From NCBI RefSeq assembly GCF_014837065.1, contig NZ_JACSPP010000003.1:93141-157140 (forward strand): a DNA stretch of 64,000 nt. Direction: 5' to 3'. Shown here piece by piece: positions 35,728 through 43,536 of the stretch. A model generated the notes under the pieces. The model worked only from the letters and a program-made list of their open reading frames with translations. It ran no database searches and had not been told where the DNA came from. This DNA comes from Phocaeicola intestinalis. GTDB lineage: Bacteria > Bacteroidota > Bacteroidia > Bacteroidales > Bacteroidaceae. Positions within the stretch are counted from its first letter, which is position 1, and each line of letters begins with the position of its first letter. The translations under genes were made by a program, and so were the position numbers.

Positions 35728-36372
35728 ATGAGAAAAAAAGAACTTTACGACCGGGTAATCGCTTATTTCGAGCAGGCGATGCCCGTGGCAGAAACCGAAT
35801 TGCATTACGAAGACCCTTTCCAGTTGCTTGTAGCCGTTATCTTAAGCGCACAATGCACCGACAAGCGGGTCAATATGATTACTCCGGCATTGTTCCGTGA
35901 TTTTCCTACGGCAGAAGCTATGGCAGCCACCACTCCCGATGTGGTTTACGAATACATCCGGAGCGTGAGCTATCCCAACAACAAGGCGAAGCATCTGGTA
36001 GGAATGGCACAGATGCTGGTGCGTGATTATGGAGGGCAGGTGCCCGATACGCTGGAAGAACTGGTGAAGCTTCCCGGAGTAGGACGGAAGACAGCGAATG
36101 TCATCCAAAGCGTGGTGTTCCATAAAGCCGCCATGGCAGTCGATACCCACGTGTTCCGTGTGAGCCACCGCATCGGGCTGGTGCCCGGCACCTGCACTAC
36201 TCCGCTTGCTACCGAAAAGCATCTTACCCGTTATATTCCTGAAGCCTTGATACCCAAGGCACACCATTGGCTTATCCTGCACGGACGGTACGTGTGTACG
36301 GCACGCAATCCGAAATGCGACAAATGCGGATTGAACGGCATCTGCCAGGCATCGCTGAAAGCAAAGATTTGA
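35728..36372 (+). CDS. nth: endonuclease III (base-excision DNA glycosylase/AP lyase)
   Basis: 214 residues, starting at 35728 (MRKKELYDRVIAYFEQAMP); the longer frame from 35626 overlaps corA and has no homology character. Removes oxidised pyrimidines and cleaves the abasic site. The helix-hairpin-helix LPGVGRKTANVI, catalytic Lys at the second last turn of that motif, catalytic Asp in AVDTHVFRVSHR, and the 4Fe-4S cysteines (C-x6-C-x2-C-x5-C from CTARNPKCDKCGLNGIC) are all present. Confidence 0.96.
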   Translation: MRKKELYDRVIAYFEQAMPVAETELHYEDPFQLLVAVILSAQCTDKRVNMITPALFRDFPTAEAMAATTPDVVYEYIRSVSYPNNKAKHLVGMAQMLVRDYGGQVPDTLEELVKLPGVGRKTANVIQSVVFHKAAMAVDTHVFRVSHRIGLVPGTCTTPLATEKHLTRYIPEALIPKAHHWLILHGRYVCTARNPKCDKCGLNGICQASLKAKI

Positions 36373-36500
36373 TTGAAATATTCACCACAGAAGCTTTTGG
36401 ACATGGATTTGTGCATTTCCTGCATGTTACACACCTTCTACATTTGATGGCATATACAAGAGTAAGACGGTAAGGAACATTTATTTTTGCATACAGCTCG

Positions 36501-36508
36501 TATCTTTG
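36501..36508 (+). promoter_or_regulatory. orphan -7 box ahead of array C
   Basis: TATCTTTG reads toward the 22-bp array at 36544 but no gene follows on this strand. It may be the remnant of a lost gene's promoter or drive a short RNA. Confidence 0.3.
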
Positions 36509-36543
36509 TTTCAGCAGGCATACTTTTACGTTCTTGATATCAA

Positions 36544-36637
36544 AACCGTACGGTTTTGAATTGGAAACCGTACGTTCTCGATATGGAAACCGTACGTTCT
36601 CGATATGGAAACCGTACGGTTTTCATATGGAAACCAT
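36544..36637. repeat. 22-bp phased repeat array C
   Basis: AACCGTACG occurs at 36544, 36566, 36588 and 36610, exactly 22 bases apart, with a degenerate fifth (AACCA) at 36632. The units also share GATATGG or CATATGG. Units 1 and 4 contain the 12-base palindrome AACCGTACGGTT. The preceding bases 36373-36500 hold no feature I can name. Confidence 0.85.
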
Positions 36638-36708
36638 AAATGGAAGCCGTCTGAAACGATCATGTAATCCAAATGTGGAAACAACTGTTCCGGGGAGAAA
36701 TCAGAAAC

Positions 36709-37026
36709 TCACCACAGAGGGTACAGGGGAAAATCTATTTTTCTCAATTTACGAAGTACGATTCCATATCAAAATAGTAAGAAGCTGTTTTGAATTTCTC
36801 CAAAAAGTTTTTCTTGGCTTGATGCGTTCGTTTTCGTGTGTGCTTTGGGCGATTTTTTGGTCCTTTTCGCTCCTGTTCTTCGTCAGATAGCCCGCTATCT
36901 TCCTCATCACAGAAGCGAAAATGCCTCAAAAACTCATCCCAAATCATCGCACGATAAATTCAAAACAGCTTCTAAATAGTAAATTGCCCAATCGTAAATT
37001 AAAAACCCCTGCGTCCTCTGTGGTGA
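36709..37026. repeat. palindromic element split by a MITE insertion
   Basis: Left arm TCACCACAGAGG...CAGGGG (36709-36729) and right arm CCCCTG...CCTCTGTGGTGA (37006-37026) are complementary except for three central bases. Inner arms AATTTACGA (36746-36754) and TCGTAAATT (36992-37000) also pair. The 194-bp element at 36780-36973 sits in the loop; without it the palindrome would be about 116 bases. Confidence 0.7.
36780..36973 (+). mobile_element. 194-bp MITE-like element, copy 2 (full, with target duplication)
   Basis: Terminal inverted repeats are identical to copy 1. The flanks AAATAGTA at 36772-36779 and 36974-36981 form an 8-bp direct repeat, the expected target duplication. The internal reverse-strand frame begins MIWDEFLRHFRFCDEEDSGL and stays open through the element. 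Confidence 0.9.
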
Positions 37027-37031
37027 ACAGA

Positions 37032-38519
37032 TCATACGTATTTCGTGTTCCGCATATCACCTGTTTCGGCAAATGCCAGATGCATCTGGAAGGCGTTACG
37101 GAGCGACATCGGGGTATGACAATGCCCTTCCGAAAGTTTCAGGTAATCCCAAAGCAGTTCTTTATAGTCGGGATGCGCGCAATTCTCGATGATGAGACGT
37201 GCCCGTTGAAGCGGTGATTTTCCTCTCAAGTCTGCTACTCCCTGTTCGGTCACAAGAATGCGTACATCGTGTTCGGTACTGTCTACGTGCGATACTTGAG
37301 GTACGATGGACGAGATAAGACCGCCTTTCGCCGTAGAAGGGGTGGTAAAGATAGACAGGTAGGCATTACGTGCAAAGTCGCCCGAGCCTCCGATGCCGTT
37401 CATCATCTTGCTTCCCGACACATGAGTGCTGTTTACATTGCCGAAGATGTCAGCTTCAAGTGCTGTATTGACCGCAATGATACCTAACCGGCGGATGACT
37501 TCAGGGTGATTGGTGATTTCTTGCGGACGGAGCAGGACGCGGTCTTTCATTTCACCGATGTGTTCGTAAAGCAGGTCCAACTTATCGTCCGAGAGTGTAA
37601 GCGAGCTGCCTGCCACAAAACGGATGCGCTCTTCCAGCATCAGGTCGATAACGGAGTTCTGTATCACTTCGGTATACATCGAAAAGGCAGGCAAGTGCGG
37701 GTCGCCACCCAAAGCTCCCAATACGGCATTGGCAATGTTTCCTACGCCCGATTGCAAGGGAAGAAATTCTTTGGGAATCGCTCCCTGACGATATTCCTTT
37801 ACCAAAAAGTCTGCTACGTTTTGTCCGATTTGGCGTGTGGTTTCGTTCAGAGGAGTGAAGGCGGCTATCTGGTCACGCTCGTTTGTCAACACCACTCCAG
37901 CCACTTTCTTGGGGTCTACTTTCACGCTGATGCTTCCGGTACGGTCGTTTACCTTATAGATAGGGATTTCACGGCGGTAAGGCGGATTGTCGAGCACAAA
38001 GATGTCGTGCATTCCCGTCAATTTGCCCGCATGAGCTTCGTTCAATTCGATAATGATTTTGTCTGCCACACATGTCAGGGTGGGCGAAATGCCTACCGAG
38101 GTGCTCAGAATGAGGTCGCCTTCAGGGGTAATGCCGGAAGTTTCGATGATAGCCACATCGATTTTCCCCAAGAATCCGTAGCGCACGTCTTGTCCGATTT
38201 GCGAAAGGTGAAGATCGAAATATTGCACCTCGCCGCTATTGATGGCATTCCGCATTTCCTTGTTCGACTGGAAAGGAGTGCGGAAAGCAACGGCATGTGC
38301 TTCGGTCAGGGCACTGTCCACCTGATTTCCTGTTGCCCCTCCGGTAATAAGTCCTATTTTAAACGTTTTTCCTTCATTGTGTAATGTTTCTGCATGCTTT
38401 GCCAATGCAGCGGGGACTGCTTTCGGTGTACCTACTGACGAGAATCCTCCGATGCCGACCGTCTGTCCGTCGATGATAAGCGCTGCAGCTTCTTCTGCTG
38501 ATAAAATTGGATATTTCAT
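37032..38519 (-). CDS. acetyl-CoA hydrolase / succinyl-CoA:acetate (propionyl-CoA:succinate) CoA transferase
   Basis: 495 residues, the length of the Cat1/AarC/ScpC class I CoA transferases. N-terminal TVGIGGFSSVGTPKAVPAAL, the middle block with FLPLQSGVGNIANAVLGAL, the presumed catalytic Glu in FSMYTEVIQNSVIDLM, and the Gly-rich NGIGGSGDFARNAYLSIF are all present. In succinate/propionate-forming Bacteroidales such an enzyme can move CoA from propionyl-CoA to succinate, or from succinyl-CoA to acetate; sequence alone does not decide. A consensus promoter lies upstream. The gene ends within the repeat-rich region. Confidence 0.93.
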   Translation of the reverse strand: MKYPILSAEEAAALIIDGQTVGIGGFSSVGTPKAVPAALAKHAETLHNEGKTFKIGLITGGATGNQVDSALTEAHAVAFRTPFQSNKEMRNAINSGEVQYFDLHLSQIGQDVRYGFLGKIDVAIIETSGITPEGDLILSTSVGISPTLTCVADKIIIELNEAHAGKLTGMHDIFVLDNPPYRREIPIYKVNDRTGSISVKVDPKKVAGVVLTNERDQIAAFTPLNETTRQIGQNVADFLVKEYRQGAIPKEFLPLQSGVGNIANAVLGALGGDPHLPAFSMYTEVIQNSVIDLMLEERIRFVAGSSLTLSDDKLDLLYEHIGEMKDRVLLRPQEITNHPEVIRRLGIIAVNTALEADIFGNVNSTHVSGSKMMNGIGGSGDFARNAYLSIFTTPSTAKGGLISSIVPQVSHVDSTEHDVRILVTEQGVADLRGKSPLQRARLIIENCAHPDYKELLWDYLKLSEGHCHTPMSLRNAFQMHLAFAETGDMRNTKYV

Positions 38520-38543
38520 GGATGCTGTTATTTATTAGTGCCA

Positions 38544-38575
38544 CAAAAATAGATGTTTTCTGATTAAATAGCAAA
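38544..38575 (-). promoter_or_regulatory. promoter of the CoA transferase gene
   Basis: Reverse strand: TTTG (38572-38575), 20-base spacer, TATTTTTG (38544-38551), 24 bases before the start codon. Confidence 0.65.
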
Positions 38576-38721
38576 AGTTTTGTTTATGTATATGACAAAA
38601 TATTGAATAAGTTGCTTGTATATGTAATATAATGATATTTTTATGCATTGTTCTCTGTGGAGGTGAATGTTGTCTTATAAACGTTTTTTTGTGGATAATT
38701 GAAAAAAAACTGCCGATTTCT

Positions 38722-38751
38722 TTTGTAGGTTCAAAGAAAGCCGTATCTTTG
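38722..38751 (+). promoter_or_regulatory. promoter of tRNA-Thr
   Basis: TTTG (38722-38725), 18-base spacer, TATCTTTG (38744-38751). The mature tRNA starts 26 bases later. Confidence 0.65.
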
Positions 38752-38776
38752 CATCGCTTTTCAGAAAAAGCCATAA

Positions 38777-38849
38777 GCCGAAATAACTCAGTTGGTAGAG
38801 TAACTCATTCGTAATGAGTAAGTCGCGGGTTCGAGTCCCGCTTTCGGCT
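38777..38849 (+). tRNA. tRNA-Thr (anticodon CGT)
   Basis: A 73-base cloverleaf. Acceptor arms GCCGAAA and TTTCGGC pair fully, with discriminator T. The D arm carries CTCAGTTGGTAGAG, the anticodon arm ACTCA/TGAGT encloses TTCGTAA (anticodon CGT, reads ACG), and the T arm GCGGGTTCGAGTCCCGC is standard. CCA is not encoded. Confidence 0.96.
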
Positions 38850-38951
38850 CGAAGATTCACATTGTGGGTCTTTTTTTATGCCCGAACTTTTATAATTAAA
38901 AAGAGAATGTATAAGTTTTATTTTTACATAAAAAATTAGCATATGTACATG

Positions 38952-38993
38952 AATACCTGAACTTACCGATTCGGTAATTCAGGTATTTTTTTT
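38952..38993 (+). terminator. intrinsic terminator
   Basis: AATACCTGAA-TTACC pairs with GGTAATTCAGGTATT (one bulged C, small loop), followed by a run of eight T. It is about 100 bases after the tRNA and 33 bases before the amidotransferase gene, so it could end the tRNA transcript or attenuate the downstream cluster. Confidence 0.75.
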
Positions 38994-39025
38994 ATCTTAA
39001 CGGCGACTAAACGAAAACGAGCAAT

Positions 39026-40909
39026 ATGGAACCACTTAAACACGAATGCGGAGTAGCGATGATACGGTTGCTTAAACCGTTGGAATATTATCAAGAGAAA
39101 TACGGAACATGGATGTATGGGCTCAACAAGTTGTATCTGTTGATGGAAAAGCAGCACAACCGCGGGCAGGAAGGTGCCGGACTGGCGTGTGTAAAGCTTC
39201 AGGCAAATCCGGGAGAGGAATACATGTTCCGTGAAAGAGGGTTAGGGTCGGGAGCGATTACCGAAATATTCGGAACGGTGCACGGTTATTTCAAAGAGCT
39301 TACTCCCGAACAGATGGCAGATGCGGAATATGCCAAGCAATGCCTGCCTTTTGCCGGCGAGCTTTATATGGGGCATCTGCGTTACTCTACCACAGGCAAA
39401 AGTGGCATTTCGTATGTGCATCCCTTTTTGCGGCGCAATAATTGGCGGGCAAAGAACCTTGCCTTGTGCGGCAATTTCAACTTGACGAATGTCGATGAGA
39501 TATTTGCCGACATTACAGCCGCGGGTCAGCATCCGCGCAAGTATGCCGATACGTATATCATGCTGGAACAGGTGGGGCACCGGCTCGACCGCGAAGTGGA
39601 ACGCCTTTATAATGAATGTAAGGCGGAAGGGCTGGAAGGAATGGACATTACGCATACGATTGAAGACCGTATTGACATTACCAATGTGTTGAAGACTTCT
39701 ACTCCGAAGTGGGATGGAGGATATGTGATATGCGGGCTGACGGGAAGCGGTGAAGCGTTTGCCGTGCGTGACCCGTGGGGCATCCGTCCGGGATTCTGGT
39801 ATATGGACGATGAGATTATGGTACTTGCATCCGAGCGGCCGGTCATTCAGACGGTACTGAATGTGCCTGCAGACAGCATCAACGAACTTTTGCCCGGGCA
39901 GGCTATCTGGGTGAACAAGAAGGGGCAGATGCGTCTGGAGCAAATCAATGAGCCGAAGAAGAAGAAGGCTTGTTCGTTCGAACGCATTTACTTCAGCCGG
40001 GGAAGCGATATGGATATCTACCGCGAACGGAAACTCTTGGGACAGAAACTGGTGGATCCGATTCTGAAAGTAATCGATTACGATGTGGTGCATACCGTAT
40101 TTTCTTTTATTCCGAATACGGCGGAGGTGGCATTCTATGGCATGTTGGAAGGTTTCGACAATTACCTGAACCAGCTCAAGGTGCAGCGCATCGAGGCATT
40201 GGGGCATAAGCCCAGCCATACGGAACTGGAACAAATCCTGTCGCAACGCATCCGGAGCGAAAAGGTAGCTATCAAGGATATCAAGTTGCGTACATTTATC
40301 GCCGAAGGCAATACGCGGAACGACCTTGCCGCCCATGTATATGATGTAACGTATGGAAGTCTGGTCCCCTATGCCGATAACCTGGTGATAATCGACGATA
40401 GCATCGTGCGGGGAACTACGTTGAAGCAGAGCATTATTAGTATTCTCGACCGTTTGCATCCGAAAAAGATTGTCATTGTGTCATCTTCGCCCCAAGTGCG
40501 TTATCCCGACTATTACGGCATTGATATGGCAAGTATGGAGCAGTTCATAGCTTTCCGTGCCGCTATTGCCTTGTTGGAGGACAGGGGGATGCGTCGCGTC
40601 ATCGAAGATGCATACCGTAAGTCGAAAGAGCAAGTGGGCTTGCCTAAAGAAGAGATGGTGAATTATGTGAAAGAAATCTATGCACCATTTACCGATGAGG
40701 AAATCTCACGCAAGATGGTGGAACTTCTTACCCCTGTGGGCACACAGGCAAAAGTGGAAATCGTTTACCAGACGCTCGATGGCTTGCACGAGGCTTGTCC
40801 CGACCATGAAGGAGACTGGTACTTCAGCGGTGACTATCCTACTCCAGGGGGCGTGAAACTGGTCAACAAGGCATTTATTGATTACATTGAACAAATATAC
40901 CAATTTTAA
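39026..40909 (+). CDS. PurF-like amidophosphoribosyltransferase paralogue
   Basis: 627 residues with a class II glutamine amidotransferase domain (N-terminal Cys8 in MEPLKHECGVAMIR, then EKQHNRGQEGAGLA, MGHLRYSTTGKSG, LALCGNFNLTNVDE) fused to a phosphoribosyltransferase domain (LVIIDDSIVRGTTLKQ, the PRPP loop, about 454-469). Classical PurF is about 470-510 residues; this protein has an extra C-terminal part of about 100 residues and insertions in the first domain. It may form phosphoribosylamine or act on another PRPP/glutamine reaction. It opens a forward cluster that ends with carA and carB, all glutamine-nitrogen enzymes. GH43 follows 19 bases later. Confidence 0.88.
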   Translation: MEPLKHECGVAMIRLLKPLEYYQEKYGTWMYGLNKLYLLMEKQHNRGQEGAGLACVKLQANPGEEYMFRERGLGSGAITEIFGTVHGYFKELTPEQMADAEYAKQCLPFAGELYMGHLRYSTTGKSGISYVHPFLRRNNWRAKNLALCGNFNLTNVDEIFADITAAGQHPRKYADTYIMLEQVGHRLDREVERLYNECKAEGLEGMDITHTIEDRIDITNVLKTSTPKWDGGYVICGLTGSGEAFAVRDPWGIRPGFWYMDDEIMVLASERPVIQTVLNVPADSINELLPGQAIWVNKKGQMRLEQINEPKKKKACSFERIYFSRGSDMDIYRERKLLGQKLVDPILKVIDYDVVHTVFSFIPNTAEVAFYGMLEGFDNYLNQLKVQRIEALGHKPSHTELEQILSQRIRSEKVAIKDIKLRTFIAEGNTRNDLAAHVYDVTYGSLVPYADNLVIIDDSIVRGTTLKQSIISILDRLHPKKIVIVSSSPQVRYPDYYGIDMASMEQFIAFRAAIALLEDRGMRRVIEDAYRKSKEQVGLPKEEMVNYVKEIYAPFTDEEISRKMVELLTPVGTQAKVEIVYQTLDGLHEACPDHEGDWYFSGDYPTPGGVKLVNKAFIDYIEQIYQF

Positions 40910-40928
40910 CTCCTATATATAATAAGGC

Positions 40929-41975
40929 ATGAGAAGATTTTTCTTGGCTTCGGTTGCAGCTTTGGCTCTTGCCGGAGGACATGCGCAAAATGTGCAGAAA
41001 GGCGATTACGGGTATCTGTATTGCCACATGAGCGGACGCGGGGAATGGACGGCATACGCCTTGAGCCGCGACGGACTGAACTATCACGACCTGTTGGACG
41101 GAGGTCCCGTGTATGATGTGCAGAAGCTTTCGCCTATTGAGGGAGGCGCGCGCGATGCTTTTATCTGCCGTACCTCGGACGGGAAAGGCTATCTGATGGT
41201 TACTACTGACATGTGTGTCGGAAAGAGCAAGCAATGGTTTAACTATGGCATCAACCTGCTCCGTAGCGATGATTTGATTCATTGGACTTCTACTACCTTC
41301 GACTTCCGCAAGGGACCGGATATTTTCTGCGATCCCGATTCACCGGATGTGTATAAGGATTATGCCGGCATCAAGCGGGTATGGGCACCTCAAATCTTTT
41401 GGGACCCTGCTTATGTATGGCCCGACGGAACCAAAGGAGGATACATGATTTATTATTCCTTGCTCAATCCTGCCGAGGACCAATACGACCGGGTATTTTA
41501 TTCGTACGCCGATGCTTCGTTCACCCGATTGACCAAGCCTCGTGTGCTGGTCGACTGGGGTTATGCTACCATTGATGCTGACATCAACTATGTGCCTGCC
41601 GACGGACTTTACCACATGCTTATCAAGAAAGAGGGAGGTACGCCGGGCATCTTTGCCGCTACTTCTGACAAACTGACCGGACCTTATAAGATAAAGGATG
41701 AAAACGATTATGTGAAGTTCGAGGGCAACAAGAAGTGCGAAGGCTGCTCGGCATTCCAGCTGGTGGGCGATTCTACGTGGCGCGTTGCTTATATCGAATA
41801 TTCATCCAATCCCAAGCGGTACCGCATTTGCCAGGCTGATGAATACCTTCAGAATTTTCATTCGCCCGTTACCCTTGAAGGCGTAGCCCATCCTCAGCAT
41901 GGTTCGTTTATGCGGCTTACGAAAGAGGAATACGAACGCCTTCAGAAATGGTCGGATGAACAAATGAAAAAGTGA
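40929..41975 (+). CDS. secreted GH43-like glycoside hydrolase
   Basis: 348 residues with a signal peptide (ending AGGHAQ) and a single five-bladed GH43-type propeller. Blade motifs: GYLYCHMSG, GGARDAFICR (carrying the presumed catalytic base Asp but with Ala where relatives have Pro), RVWAPQIFWD, a middle DADINYVPADGLYHM and EGCSAFQL with the presumed general acid Glu. Family members cut arabinose or xylose linkages in plant polymers. It is oddly placed: 19 bases after the PurF-like gene and 1 base before a small membrane-protein gene in a nucleotide cluster. Confidence 0.85.
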   Translation: MRRFFLASVAALALAGGHAQNVQKGDYGYLYCHMSGRGEWTAYALSRDGLNYHDLLDGGPVYDVQKLSPIEGGARDAFICRTSDGKGYLMVTTDMCVGKSKQWFNYGINLLRSDDLIHWTSTTFDFRKGPDIFCDPDSPDVYKDYAGIKRVWAPQIFWDPAYVWPDGTKGGYMIYYSLLNPAEDQYDRVFYSYADASFTRLTKPRVLVDWGYATIDADINYVPADGLYHMLIKKEGGTPGIFAATSDKLTGPYKIKDENDYVKFEGNKKCEGCSAFQLVGDSTWRVAYIEYSSNPKRYRICQADEYLQNFHSPVTLEGVAHPQHGSFMRLTKEEYERLQKWSDEQMKK

Positions 41976-41976
41976 T

Positions 41977-42156
41977 ATGGAAGAGAAAAACAAATCGAAA
42001 TTTGATGCCGGATATGGTTTGGCAGTAGGGCTGATGCTGGGAGTGACAATCGGTGTTTGCCTTGATAACATAGCCTTATGGATGCCCTTAGGCTTACTCG
42101 TTGGCATTACTATTGATTGCGGTTTGAAAGGAAAGAAAGATAATAAAAAGCAATGA
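41977..42156 (+). CDS. small two-helix membrane protein (59 aa)
   Basis: A short frame starting one base after the GH43 stop. Basic-acidic N-terminus MEEKNKSKFDAGYG, then helix 1 LAVGLMLGVTIGVCL and helix 2 ALWMPLGLLVGITIDC, with small residues (Gly, Ala) spaced for close helix packing, and a basic tail KGKKDNKKQ. Its stop overlaps the next start codon (ATGA), so the pair is translationally coupled. No family recognised. Confidence 0.75.
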   Translation: MEEKNKSKFDAGYGLAVGLMLGVTIGVCLDNIALWMPLGLLVGITIDCGLKGKKDNKKQ

Positions 42157-42326
42157 GTGAACAAAAGGACAAAAATTATCTTTGGCTTGTATTTATAGCT
42201 TTAGGTATGGGTATTGCGATAATAGCGAATAATTTGCTGATAGGCCTTTGTTTAGTTGCTATAGGAATTTATCTTTATACTAAGAATAAGAAAAAAACAC
42301 AAAACAATAAAGACGAATTAGATTAG
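42153..42326 (+). CDS. small two-helix membrane protein (57 aa)
   Basis: Starts inside the stop of the preceding small gene and ends one base before carA. Layout: MSEQKDKNY, helix YLWLVFIALGMGIAIIA, turn NNL, helix LIGLCLVAIGIYLY and a Lys-rich tail. Same overall design as its neighbour but not clearly homologous in sequence. Tight spacing on both sides argues that it is a real gene. Function unknown. Confidence 0.75.
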   Translation: MSEQKDKNYLWLVFIALGMGIAIIANNLLIGLCLVAIGIYLYTKNKKKTQNNKDELD

Positions 42327-42327
42327 A

Positions 42328-43404
42328 ATGAGAAACGTGACGTTAATCCTTGACGACGGGAGCCGGTTTCACGGCAAGTCGTTCGGTTATGAGAAGCCGG
42401 TAGCGGGTGAAGTGGTGTTTAATACGGCGATGACCGGATATCCGGAAAGCCTGACAGACCCTTCGTATGCAGGTCAGTTGATGACGTTGACTTATCCGCT
42501 GGTAGGAAACTACGGGGTGCCTCCGTTCACATTCGAGGCGAACGGTTTGCCTACTTTTATGGAGAGTGAAAAAATACATGCTGAGGCGATTATCGTGAGT
42601 GATTATAGCGAGCGGTATAGCCACTGGAATGCTGTGGAGAGCTTGGCGGACTGGTTGAAGCGTGAGCAGATTCCCGGTATCACAGGCATTGACACACGCG
42701 AACTTACGAAGGTGTTGCGTGAGCACGGTGTGATGATGGGAAAGATTGTGTTCGATGATGAACCGGACAACGTTCCCGAAGCGCAATACGCCGGAGTGAA
42801 CTATGTGGATAAAGTATCGTGTAAGGACGTGATTCGCTATAACGAGGGTAACGGGCGCAAGAAGGTAGTGTTGGTGGATTGTGGGGTGAAGTCCAATATC
42901 ATCCGTTGTCTGCTCAAGCGCGGTGTGGAGGTTATCCGTGTGCCTTGGGATTACGACTTTAACGGACTGGACTTTGACGGGCTTTTTATTTCCAACGGAC
43001 CGGGCGACCCTGATACGTGCGATGCGGCTGTGCAGAACATCCGCAAAGCGATGCAGAACGAAAAACTTCCCATTTTCGGTATCTGTATGGGGAATCAGTT
43101 GCTTTCGAAGGCAGGAGGTGCAAAAATATATAAGTTAAAGTACGGTCATCGGAGCCATAACCAGCCGGTACGTATGGTAGGGACGGAGCGTTGTTTCATC
43201 ACTTCGCAGAATCACGGATATGCGGTGGACAATAATACCTTGGGAGCCGATTGGGAACCGCTTTTCATCAACATGAATGATGGCTCGAACGAAGGAATCC
43301 GCCACAAATGCAATCCTTGGTTCTCGGCTCAGTTTCATCCGGAAGCAGCCAGCGGGCCTACAGATACGGAATTCCTTTTCGATGAGTTCGTGAAACTGCT
43401 CTGA
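42328..43404 (+). CDS. carA: carbamoyl-phosphate synthase small (glutaminase) subunit
   Basis: 358 residues. Supplies ammonia from glutamine to CarB for carbamoyl phosphate, a precursor of pyrimidines and arginine. N-terminal CPSase_sm domain (LTLILDDGSRFHGKSFGYE, MTGYPESLTDPSYAGQ) and C-terminal class I amidotransferase with FGICMGNQLL (nucleophile Cys253) and HPEAASGP (His337, Glu339). It starts one base after the small membrane gene. carB follows after a 132-base gap with a long palindrome. Confidence 0.97.
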   Translation: MRNVTLILDDGSRFHGKSFGYEKPVAGEVVFNTAMTGYPESLTDPSYAGQLMTLTYPLVGNYGVPPFTFEANGLPTFMESEKIHAEAIIVSDYSERYSHWNAVESLADWLKREQIPGITGIDTRELTKVLREHGVMMGKIVFDDEPDNVPEAQYAGVNYVDKVSCKDVIRYNEGNGRKKVVLVDCGVKSNIIRCLLKRGVEVIRVPWDYDFNGLDFDGLFISNGPGDPDTCDAAVQNIRKAMQNEKLPIFGICMGNQLLSKAGGAKIYKLKYGHRSHNQPVRMVGTERCFITSQNHGYAVDNNTLGADWEPLFINMNDGSNEGIRHKCNPWFSAQFHPEAASGPTDTEFLFDEFVKLL

Positions 43405-43415
43405 GATTTAGGATA

Positions 43416-43494
43416 AAACGCGGATTAACGCAGATTTCCGCGGATTATTTTAATAAAAAATTTAATCTGCGTGAATCTGCGCTAATCTGCGTTT
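43416..43494. repeat. palindromic intergenic element of the GCAGATT family, copy 2
   Basis: The 32-base arms 43416-43447 and 43463-43494 are inverted repeats with about five mismatches, built of GCAGATT/AATCTGC words as at 16251-16340. Its place between carA and carB means the operon transcript carries a strong hairpin. Confidence 0.75.
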
Positions 43495-43536
43495 CAAAAA
43501 AGGAATAAGAACTAACAACTAATTATAGAAATATCA

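Noticed and set aside
36544..36637. CRISPR array
   Set aside because: The period is 22 bases in total, too short for repeat plus spacer, and the spacers are themselves repeated.
36534..36890. 118-codon forward frame
   Set aside because: It runs through array C, a palindrome arm and the 194-bp element. The composition comes from repeats and there is no coherent protein.
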